Origin: Sycobia sp. Sy_11
Taxonomy: Eukaryota; Arthropoda; Insecta; Hymenoptera; Epichrysomallidae
Direction: 5' to 3'
DNA length: 64,000 nucleotides
Assembly (NCBI GenBank): GCA_018907035.1
Contig: JACCIC010000167.1
Coordinates: forward strand, 620,001 to 684,000
The notes below the pieces were generated by a model, which saw only the letters and a list, made by a program, of their open reading frames with translations, had not been told where the DNA came from and searched no databases. Position numbers and translations under genes: made by a program. Each line of letters begins with the position of its first letter. Position 1 is the first letter of the stretch. Below, in pieces: positions 9,979-22,091 of the stretch.

Positions 9979-10130
9979 GAGGAGTCACGAGACTGACTTG
10001 TCCAGATAAGTGCCATGCGCGTGCCATCCGCCAAGCAAGTAACGTTAAGGCGCTCGTCCAGCGGCTGGTGTTCAGCTGACCAACTAAAGTAAAAATTCAG
10101 ATAACGTAGATAAAAGTTTGAATTCAATAG
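9976..10130. other. Unclassified TGTGA-start segment after (TA)n
   Basis: Mixed-composition DNA beginning TGTGAGGAGTC directly after a (TA)n tract, as the intact Gypsy LTR at 36938 does (TGTGACGAG). It could be an LTR 5' end fragment. I see no partner copy in the window. Confidence 0.2.
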
Positions 10131-11068
10131 CTAAAAGCACCAATTAATTGTAAAAAAAAATTGTTTTTTGTAATTTAAGTCAGTTCTAAAATATTTGAGA
10201 ATAGAAGCGGTTAAAGTATTATACCTTTTTTTGCATTTTTGTTGAAACTAAAAACTTTGTCTACTATTAACTTGAATTATTTGAAGGAAGTTACTTATGA
10301 TTTAAAAAGCAAAACTATGAATTAAGTATGAATGAAATTTGTTAGACTATGCGATAACCATTCGTTTAAGATTTTTCAGAATATTATGCATGCAATAGTT
10401 TTAATTTTTTTCTTTTAATGAATCAACTGCATATTATTATTTTAGAAATAAGGTTAAAATTAATTTATTTATTTGGATACTTACATATTAGTTTTCTTAT
10501 AAGTTATAAAGTTTGCCTATCTTAATAATTTCGAAGATAGAACCAGTAGCTAACAAAATTTATGTAGGTATTTAAGATGACATGAAACGGTCAGAACATT
10601 TTCGAAATTATTAATTCAATTGCATGAATATAAAATTTAACTATGAGAAGTATAAATATAAGTGAAGTGTTTTTACTTTAAATTGACCAATACGGTATTA
10701 TTTATTAGAATATAAAATTAATAATATTAAGAATTAAGAAGTATTGTATATTAAATTTATTTATTTAATTTTTGTTATACCTATTAAATAAGAAGACATC
10801 TCAAATTACATAATTATTTTTAAATAAAAATTTATCTTTAAAGCATAATATTATGAACGTATAGTCGTTTATATAAACATTGTTCTGTATGTATATAACT
10901 ATAATTCTCCAAGTAATTTAATTTTTTTTAATGTTTGATTGCATTAATAAAGAGATAAATTTGAATTTATTTTTGACAATAATTTGAATAAGAAGAGAGA
11001 AAGTGGGAGAGACAGGGAGAAGTGGTAGATGAGAGAGCGAAAGAAAGGGAAAAAAGTCAAAGGCAAGG

Positions 11069-11073
<5 letters not shown>
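10131..11073. other. AT-rich interval, no gene seen
   Basis: Strongly AT-rich. Every open frame here is short or lies in the flanking microsatellite. Confidence 0.6.

Positions 11074-11143
<70 letters not shown>
11074..11143. repeat. (GA)n microsatellite
   Basis: About 70 bp of nearly perfect GA repeats. All long open frames across it (on both strands) are artefacts of the repeat. Confidence 0.98.
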
Positions 11144-11147
<4 letters not shown>

Positions 11148-12459
11148 AGAGAAATAGTGTGGGGAGCAAGAAGAAGGAGGCAAAGGAGCAGAGATGATAG
11201 ACGACGACGTCTCTCCGGATGCAGAACAGCGGTAAATATCTTAATATAGTATACTGGAAAATTTTTTATTAAGAACATATAGATGAACGAAGACAGGCGA
11301 TTAAAATAAATAAAATAGAGAAAAATTAAATTAAAAATTAGTTCACTTAAATAGTTAGATATCCTACTGATTGTAATGAAGAGAAACAATAATATATATT
11401 ATAATATAGGTATATTAAGATATTTACAACTTATACATATTATATGTATTGTATAAAAACTTTATATAAAATATTTTTCCAAGTTCAGAAATATAATAAG
11501 TCAAAAATATACTCATAATAATATATGTAACTATATTTTTAATCTTTTTATAGCAAAATAAAAATTGTGCATATACCAGCACAATATTTATACAAAATAT
11601 TTTTCTAAAATATTCCGAAAAAGATTAGCAAAAAATAAATTATATAACACAATTACAGTTTAAAAAGCGAACGGTAAAGTGCATAGTTACTACAAAATAT
11701 ACCTAAAATTCGGAAACGTATTAATAATTAAATAGTTTTAACGGAAATACAGATTAAAAAAGTAACGAAATCATTTAGAATTAGCTGAATTCATTTTCAC
11801 ATTATTTTGTATATCCGGACAAATGGCATACCTTGTTGTTTTTTTTAAAAGTGTTAATAAAAGTATAATAAGCCGATGAATAATAGATATTAAAATGAGC
11901 ATACACTTGATATCAAATTCTAATAATCAGAGGATCAACAAAAAAGGGATATAAATATTATGTGAGTAGGCTAAACAATTGTTACTCAAAATTCACAAAA
12001 AGATTTTTTACAAATAAACACGACTCATGCTCGAATTCATATCAAAGAATTAATTATCTTGAAGCATCGGTGTTTAAGTGAACGTTCTTCTGATATTTAT
12101 TCGGATGATTCATCATTATTAGATTTAATGTTTATCATTATCTAAAAGAAGCATTTATAAACTTGACAGACATGTTTCTACAGAGTTTACAGGTGAACAA
12201 ATCAAATATTCAACTTAAATATATATACTTTAAAGTATTACCGTAGATAAACATAATGAAAATTATTTAGTTTTCTTTAATTATATACTTTAAATTAGAA
12301 TTTCTTTGGAATAGATTAGTCAAATCTTCAAAAGCAAAAATACAAATAAAATAAATATACATTGACAAAATACTTAACTCCTAGTCACATAACTTTTTAC
12401 ACGAACCGAACGAATGGCAAAACTCCCATACAAATAAAATTATGTTTCCAAAGTCTTGT
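11144..12459. other. AT-rich interval, no gene seen
   Basis: No recognisable coding or repeat structure apart from short A/T runs. Confidence 0.6.
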
Positions 12460-12729
12460 TAAAGCATATACCACTTAATCAAGCAAATATTCTACCATCT
12501 TGTTTGTTGAATTTCTTTTCGATGACAGATTACCATTTTCAATTTGTATAAAATTCAGATGTTCGTTTATATATAATTTAAACATTATTTCTAAAACTTC
12601 TAGAATTTTTAATTTACGTTATTAAAACAATGTCATAAATGTGTAAATCTAGCCTAGAATTTCCTCTCGAATTCAAATATCACTCTTAAATTAAATTGTG
12701 CAGCATTGTCATATCATCTAATATCCTAA

Positions 12730-12915
12730 GCAGAAGAGGACTCAATTCACCTTTAACCTGTATTTTGCTAAGATATCTCCTTAAGATTCAAAGACGATTT
12801 ATATTAGTTTATTCTTTCACACACCTAGACATTGTTTCCCACCGACTAAACACGATACTCCGTATAGATGTCGTTCCGAAAAACCTGGGCACCATATTCT
12901 GCCGTCCAACAGGTT
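12730..12915 (+). repeat. Degenerate copies of the 60-bp repeat unit
   Basis: The stretch around 12850-12910 (ACTAAACACGATACTCCG, TAGATGTCGTTCCG, ACCTGGGCACC, ATTCTGCCGTCC) matches one unit of the array at 50401-51000 in order and spacing. The preceding ACACACCTAGACATTG and CCACCGACTAAACACG are the end of another unit. Weaker traces (TATTCTACCATC) reach back to about 12490. So this repeat also occurs away from its array. Confidence 0.65.
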
Positions 12916-12962
12916 ATTATTTTCAGTTTGAATAAATTTTCAGATTTTCGCTATATATATAG

Positions 12963-13985
12963 TGTGATGCGATTAAATACGAGGAGAAAGAAAAGAAACT
13001 TTATAATAAAGTAGATTTTATTCCCTTTAATACATGCGCACACACAAAGAAATGTTTTTATGCAGACTACTACCCTGTTTATCCTCTGGGGCAGTTCCAC
13101 CAGCCTTAAAAAATAATAAATTCGGAATAAGGAGAATTGCAGGGGGTGGGGGCAGAACGTGCCGTCGGGAATAAATATGGCACCGCGATTTTCCCTGCAC
13201 GCGAGGATCGCCCTTTCAAATTTACTTAAAACTTTACGATTGCTTCACTCACAGTGTATATACAAAAGAAAAATACAAAAATGCGCAAAGAAATATAAGA
13301 ACAAAAGTAGTCGCAACAAATGAACGCTTAAACTGGGCATCGATTTCGACGGTGTCAGCAAAAATGCGAATGTCGCTGCTGCGGCCGTGTCTCGTAGGGA
13401 TTCGCGTATCAACACCACCTGGTTGTCGTCGCCTATACTACGAACCGCGACGACCCGACCACGTACGCGCACACCGAACGCGACGCACTCACCTCGCTTC
13501 CAAAAGGAAGGGTGGCACCAGAATTTAGTCGGAAGGTGCCGTTGGCTTCATGGCAGTTGACTGTCTTTTCTCCTCTCTATCCCTTTCTAAATCTCTCGCT
13601 GTCTTCTTTCGTCATTCTCGCTCTCTCTATCTCTCTCCACATCTCCACGGGCTTGTTGGTCCACCACTGACGTCGATATCTTGGATCATGGCCCAAAAAT
13701 GCGGCGCAAGATTCCCTTAGCTTCATTTCAAAGATCCGAGGAAGTTAGAACAAAAACACCAACGACTCAAAAATAAAACACTCGCTACTCGAATTCCACA
13801 CCTCGAACTTTACGGCCCGGTCGGTTTTCTAGTACGCTCGTCAGCTCCATTTCAACAAAATGTGTCTGGTTTTCACTGGTTTCGGCTCTCGGATGCGAAG
13901 TGTGTGCACCGTCGTATCCTTTGAAAATCGGCCGCACTGGGGACGACAAACCAGCTGTGTGGGGGCGCGGTCCGCTGCGACGCTA
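12963..13985. other. GC-rich unclassified block, possibly LTR-type element
   Basis: A sharp rise in GC content in AT-rich DNA. It begins TGTGATGCGATTAAATACG just after a TATATATA run, like other LTR-like starts in the window. It contains AATAAA-type signals and CT-rich tracts (about 13560-13640) but no protein motif. The open frame at 13245-13472 (minus) has no recognisable domain. An old solo LTR or retroelement leader is the most likely identity, but it could also be a host promoter/CpG region. Confidence 0.25.
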
Positions 13986-15397
13986 ATTACAAAATAATAA
14001 ATTATATAATAAAAACTACAAATGCACAAAAATAATTATTTCACAATGACATATAACTGTTGACACTAAGTGTCACCGTTATTTTAGTAATGTATTACAG
14101 TATTTACGTGTCGCAATTTCAAATTAATATAGTAAACTGTATTCAGTATTGAATTAATCCAGTCACAATAATACATAAGTGTATTATAAAAAAACTTATT
14201 ATCTTTACTTTAATGCGAGAACTGCTTGCTGTAGTATAAGCAAACACTTATAAATTTATTAAATCAATAAATTTTAGAAATATTTTTTTGAAATATGTTC
14301 GTTAATTTAACTGTTGCCACTATAAATAACACTTAGGATTATAGGTTTCCTTACAGTTTTCCTTGTGAATACTGATAATTCTTTTAAAAGAAATCTATTT
14401 ATATGATCAAAAGATAACAAATTAGTATTGCTGCCCTTTAAATTGAACATAATTGTTAACAAAAATAATACACTTCATTTTAGCTTTATAATTTAATGAA
14501 AAGTATGTGGATCTTCTTGGTACAAATTATACAGTTTTCTTATTCTATAATTAATAACGCTAAACAAAATTTTATAAAGTAGTTATTCACATGATAAAAA
14601 TAATTAAATACAATTTTATTAATTTTATTACTTTTTATTTATTATGTCTTTTAAATTAACCATTTAATAATAAATAAATAAAACTTAACTTAATTATTCT
14701 GAGTTCATAATATAAAAAGAAGTATTTGGTTCTCTTGTCCCAAGTATAATTCTCTTTCTTATTCAAGATTTAGACTATATGTTAAATATTTAATATCTTC
14801 ATTTGTAAAATTAATTAAAACATTTATTGTTTCTTGAAATTCTATCGCTTTACTTTTTCGTTACCGTCTTTACTTTCTTTATTATTAATTAAAGTACCTT
14901 TTCCTTTTTCTTACATTTTCATAAATTTCTTTTCTATATTTGTTCACGTCTTTTCTCAACTTTTCCCACATTATATTTTCTATTCTAAATTCTTCACATA
15001 GTTACACTATATGTAACTGTGTATAATTGTTTCCCTTTCTTTTACAAATTTCGTGTATCATTTTTCATGTATCATTCTCCAGTATTCTGTGTTTATTTCA
15101 TACATTTTCTCTTTGTTCTTGTTTATTTATTTCTGATAGTACTTTCTACTATTTATAAACATAACTATGTTAAATTTTTTTACTCACTCTGTATCTTTTT
15201 CTTCTATCTCTTTTTTTCATAATAATTTTCTTTCTTTCTTTATCATCACTTTTTCTTGCTCTTTTTTCTTTTTCTTGACTTCATTCGCATGCTTGGAGAA
15301 GTAAGTTATATTACATTAGAAAAATTCACTTAAAATAATAATTCGTGAAAGGAGACAAACCAGAATTGATACTAGCTACTCGGTCTTTATGTATTCT

Positions 15398-15401
<4 letters not shown>
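13986..15401. other. AT-rich interval, no gene seen
   Basis: Low-complexity A/T-rich DNA with long pyrimidine-rich stretches from 14860 to 15280. The open frame at 15019-15222 is a T-rich artefact (Phe/Leu/Tyr only). Confidence 0.6.

Positions 15402-15443
<42 letters not shown>
15402..15443. repeat. (CT)n microsatellite
   Basis: About 42 bp of CT repeats. Confidence 0.98.
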
Positions 15444-15446
<3 letters not shown>

Positions 15447-15589
15447 CTCTTCTTTTTATTTGTCATTTTTTTCCACCAACAGTGCGTCAGCATCTCCTCG
15501 GGGCCAAAGGTTTTCTTCGAAGTATAGGGTGACTACAATAACGTTCAAAATAGTCTTAACACCTTATTGAAGCGATATTTAGTAATATG

Positions 15590-15590
<1 letters not shown>

Positions 15591-15644
<54 letters not shown>
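15591..15644. repeat. (TA)n microsatellite
   Basis: About 54 bp of TA repeats ending in TACACA. Confidence 0.98.
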
Positions 15645-15650
<6 letters not shown>

Positions 15651-16940
15651 AAACCTTCGGATATCTTTAAGGGTCTTAGCACTAGAGACATTTTTATACT
15701 TACTATAACTGTATATATGGGAGAAAATGTATTTTGGATCATTTTCCAGATGACATACATGGCTTTATATATAAACCAGCTTTTTAGTTAAAAATTTTGG
15801 TTGAAAAGGATTCTTTATCTCAGAAATAGTATATAAACTTTGCAAAAACGTCCACAGAACAAAAATTAATTTTCTTTTTTACACAATTTGAAATTTTGCA
15901 ATCCAAGCATAAGTAAATATTATAGCGGCTGGCCATGGGATAACGGTTCTTAAACTGGCCTTCGTGGCACTATCACACCACTTGATTATAATAGATGTAT
16001 GCAATTAATAGGCGATTTGAAGCATACTACTCGACTTCAGTTTTTTATTTGTTTATTAGTAACTCGGATTATTTGTCAAATTGTAATTAATTCAGATTTT
16101 TATAAAATTTAAAATGATATTTCCCGTTTGAACTATAATTACTGATTCAGAATTATTTAGACATACAAATTTTTTATATAAATAATCGATAGAACAGTAG
16201 TTGCACGATCTTTTTAGAATTACATGATAAGTTGGGCGACGATTATTTTGAGTGTGGCTTAAACTAATCAAAATAAGTAATTGATATACAAACCAAAATT
16301 CTGATTTTTATTTCTTCAAAATATTAATTAATCTTGGAGAGATTATTAATAATGAAGGAGTGATACGTGGAAGTAAATTTAATTCCGCTCTGGTAGTTAG
16401 GCATGATGATGCTATTGTGTATAAAGTATTCGTAAGTTTGATCATCAAACAGTATAGGAAATCCGGATCCACGATTTACAATTATATACTAGTGAGATTA
16501 TGTTTCAAGCTTGAACGGTTTCTTGTAGATAATGCGTAGGAGTTAAGAGAACAGGATTGAGTTGGTAAAAAGTTATAAGTTGTAATTCCAATGTATTAAT
16601 AAATATAAAAAGTCATATTATGTCATAAAAAAGTTGAAAAAGTAGAGTTTTATTTATTTGCAATTTGATCATGGTTTATTTTATTAATACATTTTAGAAA
16701 ATTATAAATAAAATTGCTAGTTAAGGTATGTTTTTCTTTCCATTTTATAAAAAATAGTAGAATATTTTGATTATTTATGAACTGCATATTACTTATTTGT
16801 ATTCGATTGTATAGATACAAAACATCAGATGAATTTTCTATTTGGCACTTGATGATAGCAAATAAAAAAAATTCAGATCAGTATATTGATCGTTTTTCTT
16901 TAGATACACTTCATTTTAAGGATTAATACTTTGTATTATA
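15645..16940. other. AT-rich interval, no gene seen
   Basis: No coding potential, TIR or internal homology recognised. Confidence 0.6.
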
Positions 16941-17815
16941 CGAGGGGTGACCCAAAAGTAAAGGGAATCGAGATAGAATTGGGAGAGGAGTGAGAATAGT
17001 CATTTTTCGACCAGGTATGCGTTAGGGAGTCATCTGTAAGAATATTTGTAGTGAAAGACCTTTCTCCATTTCGGAAAAACATGATGGCCAATTGTCGAGA
17101 ACATCGCGCGGCTCTGAAATTATGTTTGGATCAATATTGTTTGGGAAATCTGATGCAGAAACTATTGTAATGCTTAAGTCTGCTTATCGGGATCTTGCCC
17201 TCAGTAAAACTAGAGTCTACGAATGGTTCTCCTGTGTTTTAAAAATTGAGAAATGTTAGTTAAAGCCCAACCCCGTTCAGGACGCGCTGCAATGTCTAGA
17301 AATGACGAAAACGTTGACAAAATCAGTGCTCTCATACGTGAAGACCGTTGGACAACCATTGATCAGCTCAGTGAGATGAGTGGATAAAAATGTAGTTCAT
17401 TTTAGTACATTTTATCCGAAGATATATACGTGGAAAGAGTTGCAGCCAAATTTGTCCCTTGCAGGTAATTGCTTCATTCATCATGACAATGCACTGACCC
17501 ACACCGTCCTCGCTCTAAAGCTGTTTTTGAACAAAAACGTCATGATGCCAATCGTTCACCCCCCCTCCGCCAGATTGAATCTGGCCTCGTGTGATTTCTT
17601 CCTGTTGCCCAGACTTAAAAGATACATGAGAGGAAAGCGTTTTATCACTGTGAACAGGTAAAACAAAATTGGCAGTAAAGGCTGAAGAACACATGTTTGC
17701 AGAAGTGCGTTGTGTTAAGAGGAGAATACTTTGAAGATGAAAAAAATTTGGTGTAGAATATCAATAAATAAAGAAGTTATGATGAATTTCAAGTTTTGCC
17801 CCCCCCCCTTTACAT
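16941..17815 (+). mobile_element. mariner element, degenerate and internally deleted
   Basis: Begins after a TA with the TIR-like CGAGGGGTGACCCAAAAGTA. The right edge, near 17790-17815, is a decayed counterpart (GTTTTGCCCC, then CCCTTTAC). The length of about 875 bp against the usual 1.25-1.3 kb shows internal loss. Confidence 0.75.
17080..17660 (+). pseudogene. mariner transposase pseudogene
   Basis: The N-terminal DNA-binding part is readable across two frames (REHRAALKLC, then MLKSAYRDLALSKTRVYEWFS at 17171-17235). After a deletion of the linker and first catalytic region comes the open C-terminal frame 17380-17661. This holds FIHHDNALTHTVLALKLF (second Asp) and CDFFLLPRLKRYMRGKRF (third Asp); the PPYSPDLA stretch between them is altered. 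It is inactive. Confidence 0.75.
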
Positions 17816-19256
17816 GTTGTTTTACAAAATTCGATTTAATTTGAAGGGAAATGAAAAGTAAGCAAACTGATTACAAATTAAAATAATATTAAGATACAAA
17901 ATAATTTAGAAGGTTAAGTATTTGAAATGATTACCTAAATGTATATAGCTTTCAGTAATAATTCATTCTTTTGAGCATTATTAAAATAATTTAATTAAAA
18001 TTATTAAAATTATTCACATACTATTCAGTAATAATATATAATATAAACAAGAATTATAAAATAGAACACATAAGAATTCATGGACAATAATTGGTGTCTG
18101 ATATAAAGACTCGGATAATATCAGGCTTTCAAACTTTTCAAGAGATCATCAAAAGAGAAATACGAGTTCTCGCATTAAAAATCAATGTACATCGCAACTT
18201 TTGATTGTAAGTATTAGATTATTCAATATAACATGTACAAATGGAAAAAAGATTTAATTTAATTATAATATAATGGGTTGATTCCTAAATGGTTGCCAAA
18301 AATTTGGTAGTACACACACATTAGAATGTTGTAATGTTTGATTGTAATTAATACATTGTTCAATATAACTTTAATACATGGAAAAAATTTACAATTTAAT
18401 TAATATAGTAAAGTAATGCATATAGCAGGGATACAACTTGACAGTTTCCGATATTTTCGATAAAAAAGACACTTAATTTTCAGGGAAATGTCCCAATGTT
18501 TTTATAAGTGTTAAAATTTTCTTAAAGATCCAAGGAGAAATGTAAAAGCAAAAAGCCTAACAGAAGAATGTTCTATTTTTAATTTTATTTATTCCAAGTG
18601 TTTTACGTTCGAAGGCTCAGGAAAATCTGAACTGTACAAAAATACGAAATACGGATAGCTTTTATGATACTCACTACCATTCCTCTCACTTCCAAAGGGG
18701 AGGGAATAGATTTATAATTTTACATAACAAAATCTGCTAGCATCCGTAGACTTTCAAAATCATAGGCATCAGCTTTTAGAATTTATAATGACCTTTAAGT
18801 ACTTTCGTGTTCTCAAACTACATTACTAAAAAATTCTAAAATAATACCAATAATACCAAATCACGTAGCTATGGACATAGCATGAAAGTGACTAAATAGA
18901 CCTTTAAGTATTTTTGTGTTGTCAAACGTAATGTGAAACGACATTACTGAAGATGTCCAAAATAATACCACTAAACAGCTGTTTTTTCTCCTGATAAAAG
19001 AAGAAAAGCAACGAATACCGCAAACACGATTTATTTCAACTGAATTTATTTAAACGACAAATACATTGAGAAAAACAACTATAACGCTATGAATTTAGCG
19101 GTATGTGATCAAACGTAATCAATCTAGTATAAGCAATATATCAAATAAAACTAATACAAGCAAAATAACAAACTTAATCAATTTAGCGGAAAGTGATTTG
19201 TGTAAATTTGAAAGTTAATGTTAATACAAAAATGACATATATACAAATTCATAGAA

Positions 19257-19258
<2 letters not shown>
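17816..19258. other. AT-rich interval with local duplications, no gene
   Basis: Two diverged local repeats are visible. About 18205-18275 resembles 18338-18408 (TTGATTGTAA, TTCAATATAAC, TGGAAAAAA). About 18789-18855 resembles 18899-18975 (GACCTTTAAGTA, GTGTT, TCAAAC, ACATTACT, AAAATAATACCA). Nothing coding was seen. Confidence 0.5.

Positions 19259-19291
<33 letters not shown>
19259..19291. repeat. (TA)n microsatellite
   Basis: About 33 bp of TA repeats. Confidence 0.97.
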
Positions 19292-19294
<3 letters not shown>

Positions 19295-19538
19295 CTCACG
19301 GTATCTATCTGAGAAACCGGAAAACTTCAACTTAGTCCCTGGTATACAAAGCTATAAATTAAAAAAAAAAAATTAATTCTATGTTTCAAATTTTTTTCTT
19401 TTAATGATATATACGTCTATATCAATCTAGTTAAGCATTTAGACATCATTCTGCTTCACATATCATGATTATTATTCGTAATATCCAAAAGAGAAATAAT
19501 TTTCTGTATTTAATTATATATATTTAAAAGTGGTTAAT

Positions 19539-19541
<3 letters not shown>

Positions 19542-19590
<49 letters not shown>
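19542..19590. repeat. (TA)n microsatellite hosting a mariner insertion
   Basis: About 49 bp of TA repeats that end exactly at the left TIR of the 1286 bp mariner. Confidence 0.97.
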
Positions 19591-19594
<4 letters not shown>

Positions 19595-20876
19595 GAGTGT
19601 GAATAAGTCTTTCCCGTTTTTTGTAAGAGATGGCGCCACCAATACTGTGCGAGTATTCAATGGTTACATATGTCATAATCAAAGCTTATTCATATGTCAA
19701 CAATTCCATACTAACACATTAGTTAAAATTTTTTCGCATCATAAATTTTTGATATCGTGAAAATGTCGAAATTTGAGCCGAGTCGACGTCATTTGCGGGA
19801 AGTTTCACTTTATTGGTTCAATTTGAAGAAATCTGCTGCCGAGACGCATCGATTGCTTCAGAAGGCTTATGGAGAAGGTTGTGTCGATGATTCAAGTGTT
19901 CGCGGATGGTTTCGACGCTTCAAAAGCGGTGATTTCGACGTGGAAGACAAGGAGCGTTCCGGGCGGCCGTAAATCTTTGAAGATCGAGAATTGGCGACTT
20001 TGCTTGATGAAGATTCTTGTCAAACGCAAGAAGAACTTGCTGAAGCATTGGGAGTTGACCGAACAACCATTTCCAAGCGTTTGAAAGCCATGGGAATGAT
20101 CCATAAGCAAGGAAATTGGGTGCCGTACGAACTGGAGCTGAGAGACGTCGAACGGCGTTTTTTCACTTGCGAACAGCTGCTTCAGCGACATAAAAGAAAG
20201 GGTTTTCTGCATCGTATCGTGACTGGCGATGAAAAGTGGATACGTTACGATAATCCGAAGCGAAGAAAATCCTGGGGACTACCCGGCCATGCATCATCAT
20301 CGACGGCCAAGCCAAATATTCATGGCGCCAAGCTCATGCTCTGTATATGGTGGGATCAGCTAGGTGTGGTTTACTATGAGCTTCTGAAACCGAATGAAAG
20401 GATCACAGGCGAGGTCTATCGACGACAATTGATGCGTTTGAGCTGCGCACTGCGAGAAAAACGGCCACAATACTCCGACAGGCACGACAAAGTTATTTTG
20501 CAACATGACAATGCTCGCCCACATGTTGCACCGCCGGTGAAAACATACTTAGAAACGCTCAAATGGGAAGTCCTACCCCACCCGCCGTATAGTCCAGACG
20601 TTGCTCCGTCTGATTAACATCTCTTCAGATCGATGACGCATGGCCTGGCTGACCAGCACTTCCATTCCTACGAGGAAGCCAAAAAATGGGTAGATGACTG
20701 GATAGAGGCCAAACCGGTCGAATTTTTTCGCAACGGGATTCGTATGTTGCCAGAAAGATGGGAAAAAGTTGTAGCTAGCGATGGCCAATACTTTCAATAA
20801 TTCATTTGTAACCATTTTTTCACAATAAAGGCTCAAAATTTGAAAAAAAACGGGAAAGACTTATTCACATACCTGA
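19591..20876 (+). mobile_element. Full-length mariner, 1286 bp (copy 1)
   Basis: Flanked by TA on both sides. The left TIR TTAGGAGTGTGAATAAG and the right TIR (reverse complement TCAGGTATGTGAATAAG) differ only near the tip and continue identically into TCTTTCCCG. The length is exactly that of the second copy at 33996-35281 and is the classic mariner size. The gene inside is full length but has two nonsense codons. Confidence 0.95.
19763..20800 (+). pseudogene. mariner transposase, 345 codons with two nonsense codons
   Basis: Starts at ATG 19763 (MSKFEPSRR) and ends at TAA 20798-20800, with no frameshift across 346 codons. Premature stops are TAA at codon 70 (19970-19972; the sister copy has CAA, Gln) and TAA at codon 285 (20615-20617; the sister copy has TAC, Tyr). 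Domains: N-terminal HTH pair (to about residue 110), WVPYEL linker, catalytic triad TGDEKW, HDNARPH and SPDVAPSD with 34 residues between the last two aspartates, and the C-terminal LPERWE box. Length and motifs match mauritiana-type mariners such as Mos1. Two point changes alone separate it from an open frame, so the insertion is young. Confidence 0.93.
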
Positions 20877-20890
20877 TATATATATAGTAT

Positions 20891-21170
20891 TGTGATGCGG
20901 TGGACCTAGAGCGGAGTGAATTTCGTCCTACTCTATACTCACTCCTCATATATATCCGCGGACGCACATTGTAAAATTTATTCTACCGCCGAATGACTGC
21001 TCCTGCTTCTTGCTGGGCGGGGGGGGGTCCGCCGGACTGATAGATTAATACACAGCAAAAAAGGAAAAGGAAGAAAAAGAGGAAAAAGAAAAAAATTTTA
21101 GTCTCGCACAACTAATGCATTTATTCTAACATTCGCTTATTAAAATATTCATTTATAAAATTACTCTGTT
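20891..21170. other. Unclassified TGTGATGCG segment between mariner ends
   Basis: Begins TGTGATGCGGTGGACC after TATATATAGTAT. It has a GC-rich centre with a G9 run near 21020 and turns A-rich after 21060. The start resembles the block at 12963, so it may be a related LTR-like fragment. No coding content. Confidence 0.25.
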
Positions 21171-21177
21171 GCCAGAA

Positions 21178-21314
21178 ATGTTGCCAGAAAGATGGGAAAA
21201 AGTTGTAGCTAGCGATGGCCAATACTTTCAATAATTCATTTGTAACCATTTTTTCACAATAAAGGCTCAAAATTTGAAAAAAAACGGGAAAGACTTATTC
21301 ACATACCTGATATA
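21178..21314 (+). mobile_element. mariner 3'-end fragment (137 bp)
   Basis: By eye identical to 20744-20880, covering the last transposase codons (PERWEK), the 3' UTR and the right TIR. It also repeats the lysine codon that differs in the minus-strand copy (Asn), so it derives from copy 1 or its close parent. It lies 434 bp downstream in the same direction. Confidence 0.9.
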
Positions 21315-21317
21315 TAT

Positions 21318-22091
21318 TGTAACACGTATAGAATAAGATTATCTGTAATCGAAATTACAAAATGTACTTATAATCGGAAATTAAAAAAGGAGGGAAAAAG
21401 GAAAAGAGGGAGAGAGAAATACGATACCTTTGGTATAGTAAGAAAAGATTTGATATAGTATAATAATATATAATATAAAAATTTGTGTTAATATACGTCC
21501 ATGAATTCAAATATATATTTTATAATTTTTTTTTATTAGTTGGCTACTGATATCTATCACCTTACCGATCGTTGGTGTATGCCGAGTTGATGTGGTTAGT
21601 AGTATATTAGATATACGGTTAAAATATATCCATGAATTCGGGGAAAAATAATACAAAAAAAATCACTAAAAGCTTAATCACGTGAGAATTGAAATTAATT
21701 TAATTTTAACAACTACTTTTTTTATATCATTGTTCAATAGTTCCCGCAATCGATAAATTCGTTTTTCTCGGTTTAAAAATAGTTAATTTCTCGAGTTAAA
21801 CCGCGTACATGTGCGAGATACTATAGTGGTATCTGTCTCTTATATGTACATAAGAGGGAAGATAAAGTTCATGAAATATAAAGTATATAAATCGCGGTAC
21901 GCGTACTCATTCCCCAGAAGCACTTCCTAAATCGTCCGTAAAGTAGTGCTCTCTACTATATCCATGACACCACTTTTCGCGGATACGTTCTCTCGCACCC
22001 CTGTTTATATGAAAAACGAGAATTAGTAAATCTCGGGTAGTGCTAGGTAGGGTTAGCCACAAATAATTATTATAATTATTAATAATTTATA
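21318..22091 (+). other. Possible LTR with core promoter
   Basis: Starts TGTAACACG right after TATATAT. A TATATAAAT box lies at 21884-21892, followed by a CG-rich stretch and CATTCCCCAGAAGC. The layout would suit an LTR, but there is no second copy in the window and no clear 3' end. Confidence 0.25.

Noticed and set aside
10918..11389. Open frames across the (GA)n tract
   Set aside because: Ser-Leu or Arg-Glu repeats from the microsatellite; frames exist on both strands.
15019..15222. Small membrane protein
   Set aside because: T-rich stretch coding only Phe, Leu, Tyr, Ser and Cys; typical artefact of pyrimidine-rich DNA.
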